Shown: positions 1 through 14,800, counted from the first letter of the stretch. The stretch is 64,000 bases of DNA from Megalopta genalis (GCF_051020955.1 NW_027476331.1:243274-307273); one strand, 5' to 3'. Notes: a model not told the origin generated them from the sequence alone. Program-made: numbers and translations.

Positions 1-1354
1 ACAAGTATTTGAAGCTAAACCGTTTGATTCGCATGGACTTGAAGCTACGCCTTCTACTTCGCATTGATTTGAAGATAAATCATGTGTGTCGCTTGGATTT
101 GAAGCTCAGCCTTCTACTTCGCATTGATTTGATGCTAAATCATGTGTTTCGGATGGATTTGAAGCTAACTCGTTTGTTTCGCATGCTGTTGAAGCTAAAT
201 CATGTATATCACAAGTATTTGAAGCTAAGCCATTTGATTCGCATGGATTTGAAGCTAAGCCTTCTACCTCGCATTGATTTGAAGATAAATCATGTGTTTC
301 GCTTGGATTTGAAGCTAACTCGTTTGTTTCGCACGCACTTGAATCTAAATCAAGTATATCACAAGTATTTGAAGCTAAACCGTTTGATTCGCATGGACTT
401 GAAGCTACGCCTTCTACTTCGCATTGATTTGATGATAAATCATGTGTGTCGCTTGGATTTGAAGCTCAGCCTTCTACTTCGCATTGATTTGAAGCTAAAT
501 AATGTGTTTCGCTTGGATTTTAAGGTAACTCGTTTGTTTCACATGCAGTTGAAGTTAAATCATGAATATCACAAGTATTTGAAGCTAATCGAATTGTTTC
601 GCATGGATTTGAAGATAAGCCTCCTACTTCGCATTGATTTGATGCTAAATCATGTGTTTCGGATGGATTTGAAGCTAACTCGTTTGTTTCGCATGCTGTT
701 GAAGCTAAATCATGTATATCACAAGTATTTGAAGCTAAGCCATTTGATTCGCATGGATTTGAAGCTAAGCCTTCTACTTCGCATTGAGTTGAAGCTAAAT
801 AATGTGTTTCGCTTGGATTTTAAGCTAACTCGTTTGTTTCACACGCAGTTGAAGTTAAATCATGAATATCACACGTATTTGAAGCTAATCGAATTGTTTC
901 GCATGGATTTGAAGATAAGCCTCCTACTTCGCATTTATTTGAAGCTAAAACGTGTGCATCGCATGGTTTTGAAGCTTACTCGTTTGTTACGCATGCAGTT
1001 GAATCTAAATCATGTATACCACAAGTATTTGAAGCTAAACCATTTGTTTCGCATGGATTTAAAGCTGAGCCTTCTTCTTCGCATTGATTTGAATCTAAAT
1101 CATGTGTTCCGTTTGGATTTGAAGCTAACTCGATTATTTCGCCTGCAGTTGAAGCTAAATCATGTATATCACAAGTATTTGAAGTTAAATCATTTGATTC
1201 GCATGGATTTGAATCTAGGCCTTCTACTTCGCATTGATTTGAAGCTAAATAATTTGTTTCGCTTGGATTTGAAGCTAAGCCTCCTACTTCGCATTGATTT
1301 GAAGCCAAATCATGTGTTTCGCAAGGATTTGAAGCTAACTCGTTTGTTTCGCCT

Positions 1355-3457
1355 GCGTTTCAAGCTATATCACTTCTATTCACAAGTATGTGAAGCTAAA
1401 TCTTTCGTTTCGCATGGATTTGACGCTAATCCTTCAACTTCGCGTTGACTTGATGCTAAATCACGTGTTTCGCATGGATTTGAGGCTAGCTCGTTTGTTT
1501 CGCATGCAGTTGAAGCTAAATCATGTATATCACAATTGTTTGAAGCTAAACCATTTGTTTTGCATGGATACGAAGATAATCCTTCTACTTCGCATTGATT
1601 TGAAGCTAACTCGTTTGTTTCGCATGCAGTTGAAGCTAAATCATGTATATCACAAGTGTTTGAAGCTAAACCATTTGTTTTGCATGGATTCGAAGATAAT
1701 CCTTCTACTTCGCATTGATATGAAGATAAATTGTGTGTTTCGCTTTGGATTTGAAGCTAACTCGTTTGTTTCGCACGCACTTGAATGTAAATCAAGTATA
1801 TCACAAGTATTTGAAGCTAAACCGTTTGATTTGCATGGACTTGAAGCTACGCCGTCTACTTCGCATTGATTTGAAGATAAATCATGTGTGTCGCTTGGAT
1901 TTGAAGCTCAGCCTTCTACTTCGCATTGATTTGAAGCTAAATAATGCGTTTCGCTTGGATTTTAAGCTAACTCGTTTGTTTCACATGCAGTTGAAGTTAA
2001 ATCATGAATATCACAAGTATTTGAAGCTAAACGAATTGTTTCGCATGGATTTGAAGATAAGCCTCCTACTTCGCATTGATTTGATGCTAAATCATGTGTT
2101 TCGCATGGATTTGAAGCTAACTCGTTTGTTTCGCATGATGTTGAAGCTAAATCATGTATATCACAAGTATTTGAAGCTAAACCATTTTATTCCCATGGAT
2201 TTGAAGCTATGCCTTCTACTTCGCATTGATTTGATATTAAATCATATGTTTTGCATGGTTTTTGAAGCTAACTCGATTGTTTCGCACGCAGTTGAAGCTA
2301 AATCATTTATATCACAAGTGTTTGAAGCTAAACCATTTGTTTCGCATGGATTCGAAGATAACCCATCTACTTCGCATTGATTTGAATCTAAATCATGTGT
2401 TTCGCATGGATTTGAAGCTAACTCGTTTGTTTCGCATGCAGTTGATGCTGAATCATGTATGTCACAAGTGTTTGAAGCTAAACCATTTGATTCGCATGGA
2501 TTTGAAGATAACCCATCTTCTTCGCATTGATTTGAAGCTAAATCATGTGTTTCGCATGGATTTGAAGCTAACTCGTTTGTTTCGCATGCTGTTGAAGCTA
2601 AATCATGTATATCACAAGTATTTGAAGCTAAACCGTTTGATTCGCATGGATTTGAAGCTAAGCCTTCTACCTCGCATTGATTTGAAGATAAATCATGTGT
2701 TTCGCTTGGATTTGAAGCTAACTCGTTTGTTTCGCACGCACTTGAATCTAAATCAAGTATATCACAAGTATTTGAAGCTAAACCGTTTGATTCGCATGGA
2801 CTTGAAGCTACGCCTTCTACTTCGCATTGATTTGAAGATAAATCATGTGTGTCGCTTGGATTTGAAGCTCAGCCTTCTACTTCGCATTGATTTGAAGCTA
2901 AATAATGTGTTTCGCTTGGATTTTAAGGTAACTCGTTTGTTTCACATGCAGTTGAAGTTAAATCATGAATATCACAAGTATTTGAAGCTAATCGAATTGT
3001 TTCGCATGGATTTGAAGATAAGCCTCCTACTTCGCATTTATTTGAAGCTAAATCATGTGTTTCGCATGGATTTGAAGCTAACTCGTTTGTTTCTCTTGTT
3101 GTTGAATGTAAATCATGTATATCACAAGTGTTTGAAGCTAAAACATTTGTTACGTATGGATTCGAAGGTAAGCCTTCTACTTCGCATTGATTTGATGCTA
3201 ATTAATGTGTTTCGCATGGATTTGAAGCTAACTCGTTTGTTTCGCTTGCTGTTGAAGCTAAATCAAGTAGGTCACAAGTATTTGAAGCTAAACCATTTGT
3301 TTCGCATGGATTCGAAGATCAGCCTTCTACTTCGCATTGATTTGAAGCTAAATAATTTGTTTCGCTTGGATTTGAAGCTAAGCCTCCTACTTCGCATTGA
3401 TTTGAAGCCAAATCATGTGTTTCGCAAGGATTTGAAGCTAACTCGTTTGTTTCGCCT
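1355..3457. repeat. Higher-order block between two anchor copies, 2103 bp
   Basis: This block runs from one anchor, GCGTTTCAAGCTATATCACT, to the next copy at 3458. The anchor is followed by the distinctive units TATGTGAAG, TTTGACGCTAATCC and CTTCGCGTTGACTTGATGC. Sequence after 1355 matches sequence after 3458 for roughly 370 bp, then the two diverge. Further copies of the anchor lie at 6101, 7664, 9677 and 13167. Upstream of the two anchors a second match has a different offset (361 pairs with about 2764). The two regions therefore share segments but differ by 300 bp, i.e. ten whole units. Confidence 0.75.
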
Positions 3458-6100
3458 GCGTTTCAAGCTATATCACTTCTATTCACAAGTATGTGAAGCT
3501 AAATCGTTCGTTTCGCATGGATTTGACGCTAATCCTTCAACTTCGCGTTGACTTGATGCTAAATCACGTGTTTCGCATGGATTTGAGGCTAGCTCGTTTG
3601 TTTCGCATGCAGTTGAAGCTAAATCATGTATATCACAATTGTTTGAAGCTAAACCATTTGTTTTGCATGGATACGAAGATAATCCTTCTACTTCGCATTG
3701 ATTTGAAGCTAACTCGTTTGTTTCGCATGCAGTTGAAGCTAAATCATGTATATCACAAGTGTTTGAAGCTAAACCGTTTGATTTGCATGGACTTGAAGCT
3801 ACGCCGTCTACTTCGCATTGATTTGAAGATAAATCATGTGTGTCGCTTGGATTTGAAGCTCAGCCTTCTACTTCGCATTGATTTGAAGCTAAATAATGTG
3901 TTTCGCTTGCATTTTAAGCTAACTCGTTTGTTTCACATGCAGTTGAAGTTAAATCATGAATATCACAAGTATTTGAAGCTAAACGAATTGTTTCGCATGG
4001 ATTTGAAGATAAGCCTCCTACTTCGCATTGATTTGATGCTAAATCATGTGTTTCGCATGGATTTGAAGCTAACTCGTTGGTTTCGCATGCAGTCGAAGCT
4101 AAATCATGTATATCACAAGTATTTGAATCTGAACCATTTGTTCCGCATGGATTTGAAACTAATCCTCCTACTTCGCATTGATTTGAAGCTTAATCATGTG
4201 TTTCGCTTGGATTTGAAGCTAACTCGTTTGTTTCGCATGCAGTTGAAGCGAAATCATGTATATCACAAGTATTTGAATCTGAACCATTTTGTTCGCATGA
4301 ATATCAATCTAAACCATGCGTATCGAATGAATTTGAAGCTAAATCATGTGTTTCGCTTGGATTGGAAGCTATCTCGTTTGCTTCATATGTTGTTGAAGCC
4401 AAATCATGTATATCACAAGGATTTCCATCTAAACCACTTGTTTCGCATGGATTCGAAGATCAGCCTTCCACTTCGCACTGATTTCAAGCTGAATCATTTC
4501 TTTCGCTTGAATGTGAAGCTAACACGTTTGTTTCCCAAGCAGTTGAAGCTAAATCGTGTGTATCACAAGTATTTGAAGCTGAATTATATTTTTCGAAGGA
4601 ATATTGTGCTAAACAATTTGTTGCGAATGAATTTGAAGCTAAACCATTTGTTTCGCATGGATTCGAAGAAGAGACTTCTACTTCGCATTGATTTGAAGCG
4701 AAATCATGTCTTTAGCTTGTATTTGAAGCTAACTCGTTGGTTTCGCATGCAGTCGAAGCTAAATCATGTATATCACAAGCATTTGAATCTGAACCATTTG
4801 TTTCGCTTGGATTTGAAGCTAAGCCTTCTACTTCGCATTGATTTGAAGCTAAATCATATGTTTCGCATGGATTTGAAGCTAACTCGTTTGTTTCGCATGC
4901 AGTTGATGCTGAATCATGTATGTCACAAGTATTTGCAGCTAAACCATTTGTTTCGCATCGATTCGTAGTTCAGCCTTCTACTTCGCATCGATTTGGAGCT
5001 AAATCATGTTTTTTGCATGGTTTTTGAAGCTAACTCGTTTGTTTCGCACGCAGTTGAAGCTAAATCATTTATATCACAAGTGTTTGAAACTAAACCATTT
5101 GTATCGCATGGATTCGAAGATAACCCATCTACTTCGCGTTGACTTGATGCTAAATCACGTGTTACGCATGGATTTGAGGCTAGCTCGTTTGTTTCGCATG
5201 CATTTGAAGCTAAATCATGTATATCACAAATATTTGAAGCTAAACCATTTTATTCCCACGGATTTGAAGCTATGCCTTCTACTTCGCATTGATTTGATAT
5301 TAAATCATATGTTTCGCATGGTTTTTGAAGCTAACTCGATTGTTTCGCACGCAGTTGAAGCTAAATCATTTATATCACAAGTGTTTGAAGCTAAACCATT
5401 TGTTTCGCATGGATTCGAAGATAACCCATCTACTTCGCATTGATTTGAAGCTAAATCATGTGTTTCGCATGGATTTGAAGCTAACTCGTTTGTTTCGCAT
5501 GCTGTTGAAGCTAAATCATGTACATCACAAGTATTTGAAGCTAAACCGTTTGATTCGCATGGATTTGAAGCTACGCCTTCTACCTCGCATTGATTTGAAG
5601 ATAAATCATGTGTTTCGCTTGGATTTGAAGCTAACTCGTTTGTTTCGCACGCACTTGAATCTAAATCAAGTATATCACAAGTATTTGAAGCTAAACCGTT
5701 TGATTCGCATGGACTTGAAGCTACGCCTTCTACTTCGCATTGATTTGAAGATAAATTATGTGTGTCGCTTGGATTTGAAGCTCAGCCTTCTACTTCGCAT
5801 TGATTTGAAGCTAAATAATGTGTTTCGCTTGGATTTTAAGCTAACTCGTTTGTTTCACACGCAGTTGAAGTTAAATCATGAATATCACACGTATTTGAAG
5901 CTAATCGAATTGTTTCGCATGGATTTGAAGATAAGCCTCCTACTTCGCATTTATGTGTTGCTAAATCATGTGCGTCGCATGGATTTGAATCTGAACCATT
6001 TGTTTCGCTTGGATTTGAATCTAAGCCTTCTACTTCGCATTGATTTGAAGCTAAGTCATGTGTTTCGCATGGATTTGAAGCTAACACGTTTGTTTCGCCT

Positions 6101-7663
6101 GCATTTCAAGCTATATCACTTCTATTCAGAAGCATGTGAAGCTAAATCGTTCGTTTCACATGGATTTGACGCTAATCCTTCAACTTCGCGTTGACATGAT
6201 GCTAAATCACGTGTTTCGCATGGATTTGAGGCTAGCTCGTTTGTTTCGCATGCATTTGAAGCTAAATCATGTATATCACAAGTATTTGAAGCTAAACCAT
6301 TTGTTTCGCATGGATTCGAAGATAAGCCTTCTACTTCGCATTGATTTGAAGCTAAATCATCTGTTACGCTTGGATTTGAAGCTAACTCGTTTGTTTCGCA
6401 CGCACTTGAATCTAAATCAAGTATATCACAAGTATTTGAAGCTAAACCGTTTTATTCGCATGGACTTGAAGCTACGCCTTCTACTTCGCATTGATTTGAA
6501 GATAAATCATGTGTGTCGCTTGGATTTGAAGCTCAGCCTTTTACTTCGCATTGATTTGAAGCTAAATAACGTGTTTTGCTTGGATTTTAAGCTAACTCGT
6601 TTGTTTCACATGCAGTTGAAGTTAAATCATGAATATCACAAGTATTTGAAGCTAAACGAATTGTTTCGCATGGATTTGAAGATAAGCCTCCTACTTCGCA
6701 TTGATTTGACGCTAAATCATGTGTTTCGCATGGATTTGAAGCTAACTCGTTTGTTTCGCATGATGTTGAAGCTAAATCATGTATATCACAAGTATTTGAA
6801 GCTAGAAAATTTTATTCCCATGGATTTGAAGCTATGCCTTCTACTTCGCATTGATTTGATATTAAATCATGTTTTTCGCATGGTTTTTGAAGCTAACTCG
6901 TTTGTTTCGCACGCAGTTGCAGCTAAATCATTTATATCACAAGTGTTTGAAGCTAAACCTTTTGTTTCGCATGGATTTGAAGATAACCCATCTACTTCGC
7001 ATTGATTTGAAGCTAAATCATGTGTTTCGCATGGATTTGAAGCTAACTCGTTTGTTTCGCATGCTGTTGAAGCTAAATCATGTATATCACAAGTATTTGA
7101 AGCTAAACCATTTTATTCCCATGGATTTGAAGCTATGCCTTCTACTTCGCATTGAGTTGATATTAAATCATATGTTTCGCATGGTTTTTGAAGCTAACTC
7201 GTTTGTTTCGCACGCAGTTGAAGCTAAATCATTTATATCACAAGTGTTTGAAGCTAAACCATTTGTTTCGCATGGATTCGAAGATAAGCCTTCTACTTCG
7301 CATTGATTTGAAGCTAAATCATGTGTTTCGTTTGGATTTTAAGCTAACTCGTTTGTTTCACATGCAGTTGAAGTTAAATCATGAATATCACAAGTATTTG
7401 AAGCTAAACGAATTGTTTCGCATGGATTTGAAGATAAGCCTCCTACTTCGCATTGATTTGATGCTAAATCATGTGTTTCGCATGGATTTGAAGCTAACTC
7501 GTTTGTTTCGCATGATGTTGAAGCTAAATCATGTATATCACAAGTATTTGAAGCTAAACCGTTTGATTCGCATGGACTCGAAGCTACGCCTTCTACTTCG
7601 CATTGATTTGAAGCTAAGTCATGTGTTTCGCATGGATTTGAAGCTAACACGTTTGTTTCGCCT
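6101..7663. repeat. Higher-order repeat copy, 1563 bp
   Basis: This is the first of two adjacent anchor-to-anchor blocks. About 1.2 kb from 6101 is nearly identical to the sequence from 7664 at an offset of exactly 1563 bp. Shared private variants include GAAGCTAGAAAATTTTATTCC, AACGTGTTTTGC and the one-base insertion GCATGGTTTTTGAAGC. The copies part near 7285, where this one goes straight on to AAGCCTTCTACTTCG. Confidence 0.85.
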
Positions 7664-9676
7664 GCATTTCAAGCTATATCACTTCTATTCAGAAGCATGT
7701 GAAGCTAAATCGTTCGTTTCACATGGATTTGACGCTAATCCTTCAACTTCGCGTTGACATGATGCTAAATCACGTGTTTCGCATGGATTTGAGGCTAGCT
7801 CGTTTGTTTCGCATGCATTTGAAGCTAAATCATGTATATCACAAGTATTTGAAGCTAAACCATTTGTTTCGCACGGATTCGAAGATAAGCCTTCTACTTC
7901 GCATTGATTTGAAGCTAAATCATCTGTTACGCTTGGATTTGAAGCTAACACGTTTGTTTCGCACGCACTTGAATCTAAATCAAGTATATCACAAGTATTT
8001 GAAGCTAAACCGTTTTATTCGCATGGACTTGAAGCTACGCCTTCTACTTCGCATTGATTTGAAGATAAATCATGTGTGTCGCTTGGATTTGAAGCTCAGC
8101 CTTTTACTTCGCATTGATTTGAAGCTAAATAACGTGTTTTGCTTGGATTTTAAGCTAACTCGTTTGTTTCACATGCAGTTGAAGTTAAATCATGAATATC
8201 ACAAGTATTTGAAGCTAAACGAATTGTTTCGCATGGATTTGAAGATAAGCCTCCTACTTCGCATTGATTTGATGCTAAATCATGTGTTTCGCATGGATTT
8301 GAAGCTAACTCGTTTGTTTCGCATGATGTTGAAGCTAAATCATGTATATCACAAGTATTTGAAGCTAGAAAATTTTATTCCCATGGATTTGAAGCTATGC
8401 CTTCTACTTCGCATTGATTTGATATTAAATCATGTTTTTCGCATGGTTTTTGAAGCTAACTCGTTTGTTTCGCACGCAGTTGCAGCTAAATCATTTATAT
8501 CACAAGTGTTTGAAGCTAAACCTTTTGTTTCGCATGGATTTGAAGATAACCCATCTACTTCGCATTGATTTGAAGCTAAATCATGTGTTTCGCATGGATT
8601 TGAAGCTAACTCGTTTGTTTCGCATGCTGTTGAAGCTAAATCATGTATATCACAAGTATTTGAAGCTAAACCATTTTATTCCCATGGATTTGAAGCTATG
8701 CCTTCTACTTCGCATTGAGTTGATATTAAATCATATGTTTCGCATGGTTTTTGAAGCTAACTCGTTTGTTTCGCACGCAGTTGAAGCTAAATCATTTATA
8801 TCACAAGTGTTTGAAGCTAAACCATTTGTTTCGCATGGATTCGAAGATAACCCATCTACTTCGCATTGATTTGATGCTAAATCATGTGTTTCGCATGGAT
8901 TTGAAGCTAACTCGTTTGTTTCGCATGCTGTTGAAGCTAAATCATGTACATCACAAGTATTTGAATCTAAACCGTTTGATTCGCATGGATTTGAAGCTAA
9001 GCCTTCTACCTCGCATTGATTTGAAGATAAATCATGTGTTTCGCTTGGATTTGAAGCTAACTCGTTTGTTTCGCACGCACTTGAATCTAAATCAAGTATA
9101 TCACAAGTATTTGAAGCTAAACCGTTTGATTCGCATGGACTTGAAGCTACGCCTTCTACTTCGCATTGATTTGATGCTAAATCATGTGTTTCGCATGGAT
9201 TTGAAGCTAACTCGTTTGTTTCGCATGATGTTGAAGCTAAATCATGTATATCACAAGTATTTGAAGCTAAACCGTTTTATTCGCATGGACTTGAAGCTAC
9301 GCCTTCTACTTCGCATTGATTTGAAGATAAATTATGTGTGTCGCTTGGATTTGAAGCTCAGCCTTCTACTTCGCATTGATTTGAAGCTAAATAATGTGTT
9401 TCGCTTGGATTTTAAGCTAACTCGTTTGTTTCACACGCAGTTGAAGTTAAATCATGAATATCACAAGTATTTGAAGCTAATCGAATTGTTTCGCATGGAT
9501 TTGAAGATAAGCCTCCTACTTCGCATTTATTTGTTGCTAAATCATGTGCTTCGCATGGATTTGAATCTGAACCATTTGTTTCGCTTGGATTTGAAGCTAA
9601 GCGTTCTACTTCGCATTGATTTGAAGCTAAATCATGTGTTTCGCATGGATTTGAAGCTAACACGTTTGTTTCGCCT
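7664..9676. repeat. Higher-order repeat copy, 2013 bp
   Basis: This is the second anchor-to-anchor block. It matches 6101-7285 almost base for base, then carries 450 bp more than its neighbour. That surplus is exactly fifteen 30-bp units or three 150-bp pentamers, as expected from unequal exchange between registered repeats. The next anchor at 9677 starts a third, more diverged relative. Confidence 0.85.
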
Positions 9677-10280
9677 GAATTTCAAGCTATATCACTTCTA
9701 TTCAGAAGCATGTGAAGCTAAATCGTTCGTTTCACATGGATTTGACGCTAATCCCTCAACTTCGCGTTGACTTGATGCTAAATCACGTGTTTCGCATGGA
9801 TTTGAGGCTAGCTCATTTGTTTCGCATGCATTTGAAGCTAAATCATGTATATCACAAGTATTTGAAGCTAAACCATTTGTTTCGCATGGATTTGAAGCTA
9901 AGCCTCCTACCTCGCATTGATTTGAAGATAAATCATGTGTTTCGCTTGGATTTGAAGCTAACTCGTTTGTTTCGCACGCACTTGAATCTAAATCAAGTAT
10001 ATCACAAGTATTTGAAGCTAAACCGTTTGATTCGCATGGACTTGAAGCTACGCCTTCTACTTCGCATTGATTTGAAGATAAATCATGTGTGTCGCTTGGA
10101 TTTGAAGATCAGCCTTCTACTTCGCATTGATATGAAGCTAAATAATGTGGTTCGCTTGGATTTTAAGCTAACTCGTTTGTTTCACATGCAGTTGAAGTTA
10201 AATCATGAATATCACAAGTATTTGAAGCTAAACGAATTGTTTCACATGGATTTGAAGATAAGCCTCCTACTTCGCATTGA

Positions 10281-11080
10281 TTTGATGCTAAATCATGTGT
10301 TTCGCATGGATTTGAAGCTAACTCGTTTGTTTCGCATGATGTTGAAGCTAAATCATGTATATCACAAGTATTTGAAGCTAAAAAATTTTATTCCCATGGA
10401 TTTGAAGCTATGCCTTCTACTTCGCATTGATTTGATATTAAATCATGTTTTTCGCATGGTTTTTGAAGCTAACTCGTTTGTTTCGCACGCAGTTGCAGCT
10501 AAATCATTTATATCACAAGTGTTTGAAGCTAAACCATTTGTTTCGCATGGATTTGAAGATAACCCATCTACTTCGCATTGATTTGAAGCTAAATCATGTG
10601 TTTCGCATGGATTTCAAGCTAACTCGTTTGTTTCGCACGCAATTGAATCTAAATCAAGTATTTGAAGCTAAACCGTTTTATTCGCATGGACTTGAAGCTA
10701 CGCCTTCTACTTCGCATTGATTTGAAGATAAATCATGTGTGTCGCTTGGATTTGAAGATCAGCCTTCTACTTCGCATTGATTTGAAGCTAAATAATGTGT
10801 TTCGCTTGGATTTTAAGCTAACTCGTTTGTTTCACATGCAGTTGAAGTTAAATCATGAATATCACAAGTATTTGAAGCTAATCGAATTGTTTCGCATGGA
10901 TTTGAAGATAAGCCTCCTACTTCGCATTTATTTGTTGCTAAATCATGTGTTTCGCATGGATTTGAAGCTAACTCGTTTGTTTCGCATGATGTTGAAGCTA
11001 AATCATGTATATCACAATTATTTGAAGCTAAACCATTTTATTCCCATGGATTTGATGCTATGCCTTCTACTTCGCATTGA
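10281..11080. repeat. 800-bp tandem duplication, copy 1
   Basis: It matches 11081-11880 at an offset of 800 bp. The period is 10 bp short of 27 units because both copies share a 10-base deletion: near 10656 and 11456 the string AAATCAAGTATTTGAAGC lacks the usual TATATCACAA. The shared deletion shows the duplication came after it. Confidence 0.85.
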
Positions 11081-11880
11081 TTTGATGCTAAATCATGTGT
11101 TTCGCATGGATTTGAAGCTAACTCGTTTGTTTCGCATGATGTTGAAGCTAAATCATGTATATCACAAGTATTTGAAGCTAAAAAATTTTATTCCCATGGA
11201 TTTGAAGCTATGCCTTCTACTTCGCATTGATTTGATATTAAATCATGTTTTTCGCATGGTTTTTGAAGCTAACTCGTTTGTTTCGCACGCAGTTGCAGCT
11301 AAATCATTTATATCACAAGTGTTTGAAGCTAAACCACTTGTTTCGCATGGATTTGAAGATAACCCATCTACTTCGCATTGATTTGAAGCTAAATCATGTG
11401 TTTCGCATGGATTTGAAGCTAACTCGTTTGTTTCGCACGCACTTGAATCTAAATCAAGTATTTGAAGCTAAACCGTTTTATTCGCATGGACTTGAAGCTA
11501 CGCCTTCTACTTCGCATTGATTTGAAGATAAATCATGTGTGTCGCTTGGATTTGAAGATCGGCCTTCTACTTCGCATTGATTTGAAGCTAAATAATGTGT
11601 TTCGCTTGGATTTTAAGCTAACTCGTTTGTTTCACATGCAGTTGAAGTTAAATCATGAATATCACAAGTATTTGAAGCTAATCGAATTGTTTCGCATGGA
11701 TTTGAAGATAAGCCTCCTACTTCGCATTTATTTGTTGCTAAATCATGTGTTTCGCATGGATTTGAAGCTAACTCGTTTGTTTCGCATGATGTTGAAGCTA
11801 AATCATGTATATCACAATTATTTGAAGCTAAACCATTTTATTCCCATGGATTTGAAGCTATGCCTTCTACTTCGCATTGA
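11081..11880. repeat. 800-bp tandem duplication, copy 2
   Basis: This is the partner of 10281-11080. Similarity stops near 11880, where TTTGATATTAAATCATATG replaces the TTTGATGCTAAATCATGTG found after copy 1. A few substitutions separate the copies, for example TTTGATGCTATGCC at 11050 against TTTGAAGCTATGCC at 11850. Confidence 0.82.
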
Positions 11881-14800
11881 TTTGATATTAAATCATATGT
11901 TTCGCATGGATTTGAAGCTAACTCGTTTGTTTCGCATGCAGTTGAAGCGAAATCATGTATATCACAAGTATTTGAACCTAAACCATTTGTTTGCATGGAT
12001 TCGTAGACAAGCCTTCTACTTCGCATTGATTTGAAGCTAAATCATATGTATCGCATGGATTTGAAGCTAAATCATGTGTTTCCCTTGGATTTGAAGCTAA
12101 CTCGTATGTTTCGCATGAAGTTGAAGCCAAATCATGTATAAAATAAGTATTTCAAGCTAAATCATTTGTTTCGCATGGTTTTGAGGCTAACTCGTTTGTT
12201 TCGCATGCAGTTGAAGCTAAATTATGTATATCACGAGTATTTGAAGCTAAACCATTTGTTTCGCATTGATTCAAAGATCAGTCTTCCACTTCGCATTGAT
12301 TTGAATCTAAATCATGTGTTTCGCATGGATTTGAAACTAACTTGTTTGTTTCGCATGCAGTTGATGCTGAATCATGTATATCACAAGTATTTGCAGCTAA
12401 ACCATTTGTTTCGCATGGATTCGTAGTTAATCCTTCTACTTCGCATCGATTTGGAGCTAAATCATGTTTTTCGCATGGTTTTTGAAGCTAACTCTTTGTT
12501 TCGCATGCTGTTGAAGCTAAATCAAGTATATCACAAGTATTTGAAGCTAAACTGTTTGATTCGCATGGATTTGAAGCTAAGCCTTCTACCTCGCATTGAT
12601 TTGGAGCTAAATCATGTGTTTCGCATGGATTTAAAGCGATCTCGTCTGTTTCGCATGCAGTTGAAGCTAAATCATGTATATCACAGGTCTTTGAAGCTAA
12701 ACGAATTGTTTCGCATGGATTTGAATATAAGCCTCCTACTTCGCATTGATTTGATGCTAAATCATGTCTTTCGCATGGATTTGAAGCTAACTCGTTTGTT
12801 TCGCATGATGTTGAAGCTAAATCATGTATATCACAAGTATTTGAAGCTAAACCATTTTATTCCCATTGATTTGAAACTCAGCATTCTACTTCACATTGTT
12901 TTGAAGCTAAATCACGTGTTCCGCTTGGATGTTAAGCTAACTCGTTTGTATCACATGCAGTTGAAGTTAAATCATGAATATCACAACTATTTGAAGCTAA
13001 ACTAATTGTTTCGCATGGATTTGAAGCTAATCCTTCTACTTCGCATTGATTTGAAGCTAAATCATGTGTTTCGCTTGTATTTGAAGCTAAGCCTTCTACT
13101 TCGCATTGATTTGAAGCTAAATCATGTGTTTCGCATGGAATTGAAGCTAACTCGTTCGTTTCGCCTGCATTTCAAGCTATATCACTTCTATTCACAAGTA
13201 TGTGAAGCTATATCGTTCGTTTCGCATGGATTTGACGCTAAGCCTTCAGACTTCGCGTTGATTTGATGCTAAATCACGTGTTTCGCATGGATTTGAGGCT
13301 AGCTCGTTTGTTTCGCATGCAGTTGAAGCTAAATCATGTATATCACAATTGTTTGAAGCTAAACCATTTGTTTCGCATGGATTCGAATATAAGCCTTCTA
13401 CTTCGCATCGATTTGAAGCTAAATCATGTGATTCGCATGGATTTGAACCTGAATCACGTGATTCGCATGGATTTGATGCTAACTCGTTTGTTTCGCCGGC
13501 ATTTGAAGTTATATCACTTATATTCGCAAGTATTTGAATCAAAACCATTAGTTTCGCATGGATTTGAAGCTAACTCGATTGTCTCGCATGCAGTTGAAAC
13601 TAAATCATGTATATCACAAGTATTCGAAGCTAAACGATTTGTTTCGCATGGATTTGAAGATAAGCCTTCTACTTCGCATTGATTTGAAGCTAAATCATGT
13701 TTTTCGCATGGTTTTTGAAGCTAACTCGTTTGTTTCGCATGCTATTGAAGCTAAATCATGTATGTCACAAGTGTTTGAAGCTAAATCATTTGTTTCGCTT
13801 GTATTTGAAGCTAAGCCTTCTACTTCGCATTGATTTGAAGCTAAATCATGTGTTTCGCTTGGATTTAAAGCAAACTCGTTTGTTTCGCATGCAGTTATAG
13901 CTAAATCATGTATATCACCAATATTTGAAGCTAAACCATATGTTTCGCATGGATTCGAAGATAAGCCTTCTACTTCGCATTGAATTGAATCTGAATCATG
14001 TGTTTCGCAAGGAGTTGAAGCTAACACGTTTGTTTCGCATGCTGTTGAAGCCAACTCATGTATATTACAAGTATTTGAAGCTAAACCATCTGTTTCGTGT
14101 GGATTCGAAGGTCAGCCTTCTACATCGCATTGATTTGAAGCTAAATCATTGGTTTCACTTGGATTTGAAACTAACTCGTTTGTTTCGCATGCAGTTGAAG
14201 CTAAATCATGAATTAAACAATTATTTGAAGCTAAACCATTTGTTTCGCATGGATTTGAATCTAAGCCTTCAACTTCGCGTGGATTTGACGTTAAATCATG
14301 TGTTACGGTTGGATTTGAAGCTCACTCGTTTGTTTCGCCTGCATTTGAAGCTATATCGCTTATATCGCAATTATATGAAGCTAAATAATTTGTGTCGCAT
14401 GCATTTGATGCTAAGCCTTCAACTTCGCATTGAATTGAATCTAAATCATGTGTTTCGCCTGGATTCGAAACAAACTCGTTTGTTTCGCATGCAGTTGAAG
14501 CTAAATGATGTATATCACAAGTATTTGAATCTAAACCATTTGTTTTGCATGGATACGAAGATAATCCTTCTACTTCGCATTGATTTGAATCTAAATCATG
14601 TTTTTCGCATGGATTTGATGCTAACTCGATTGTCTCGCATGCAGTTGAATCTAAATCGTGTATATCACAAGTATTCGAAGCTAAACGATTTGTTTCGCAT
14701 GGATTTGAAGATAAGCCTTCTACTTCGCATTGATTTGAAGCTAAATCATGTTTTTCGCATGGTTTTTGAAGCTAACTCGTTTGTTTCGCATGCTATTGAA

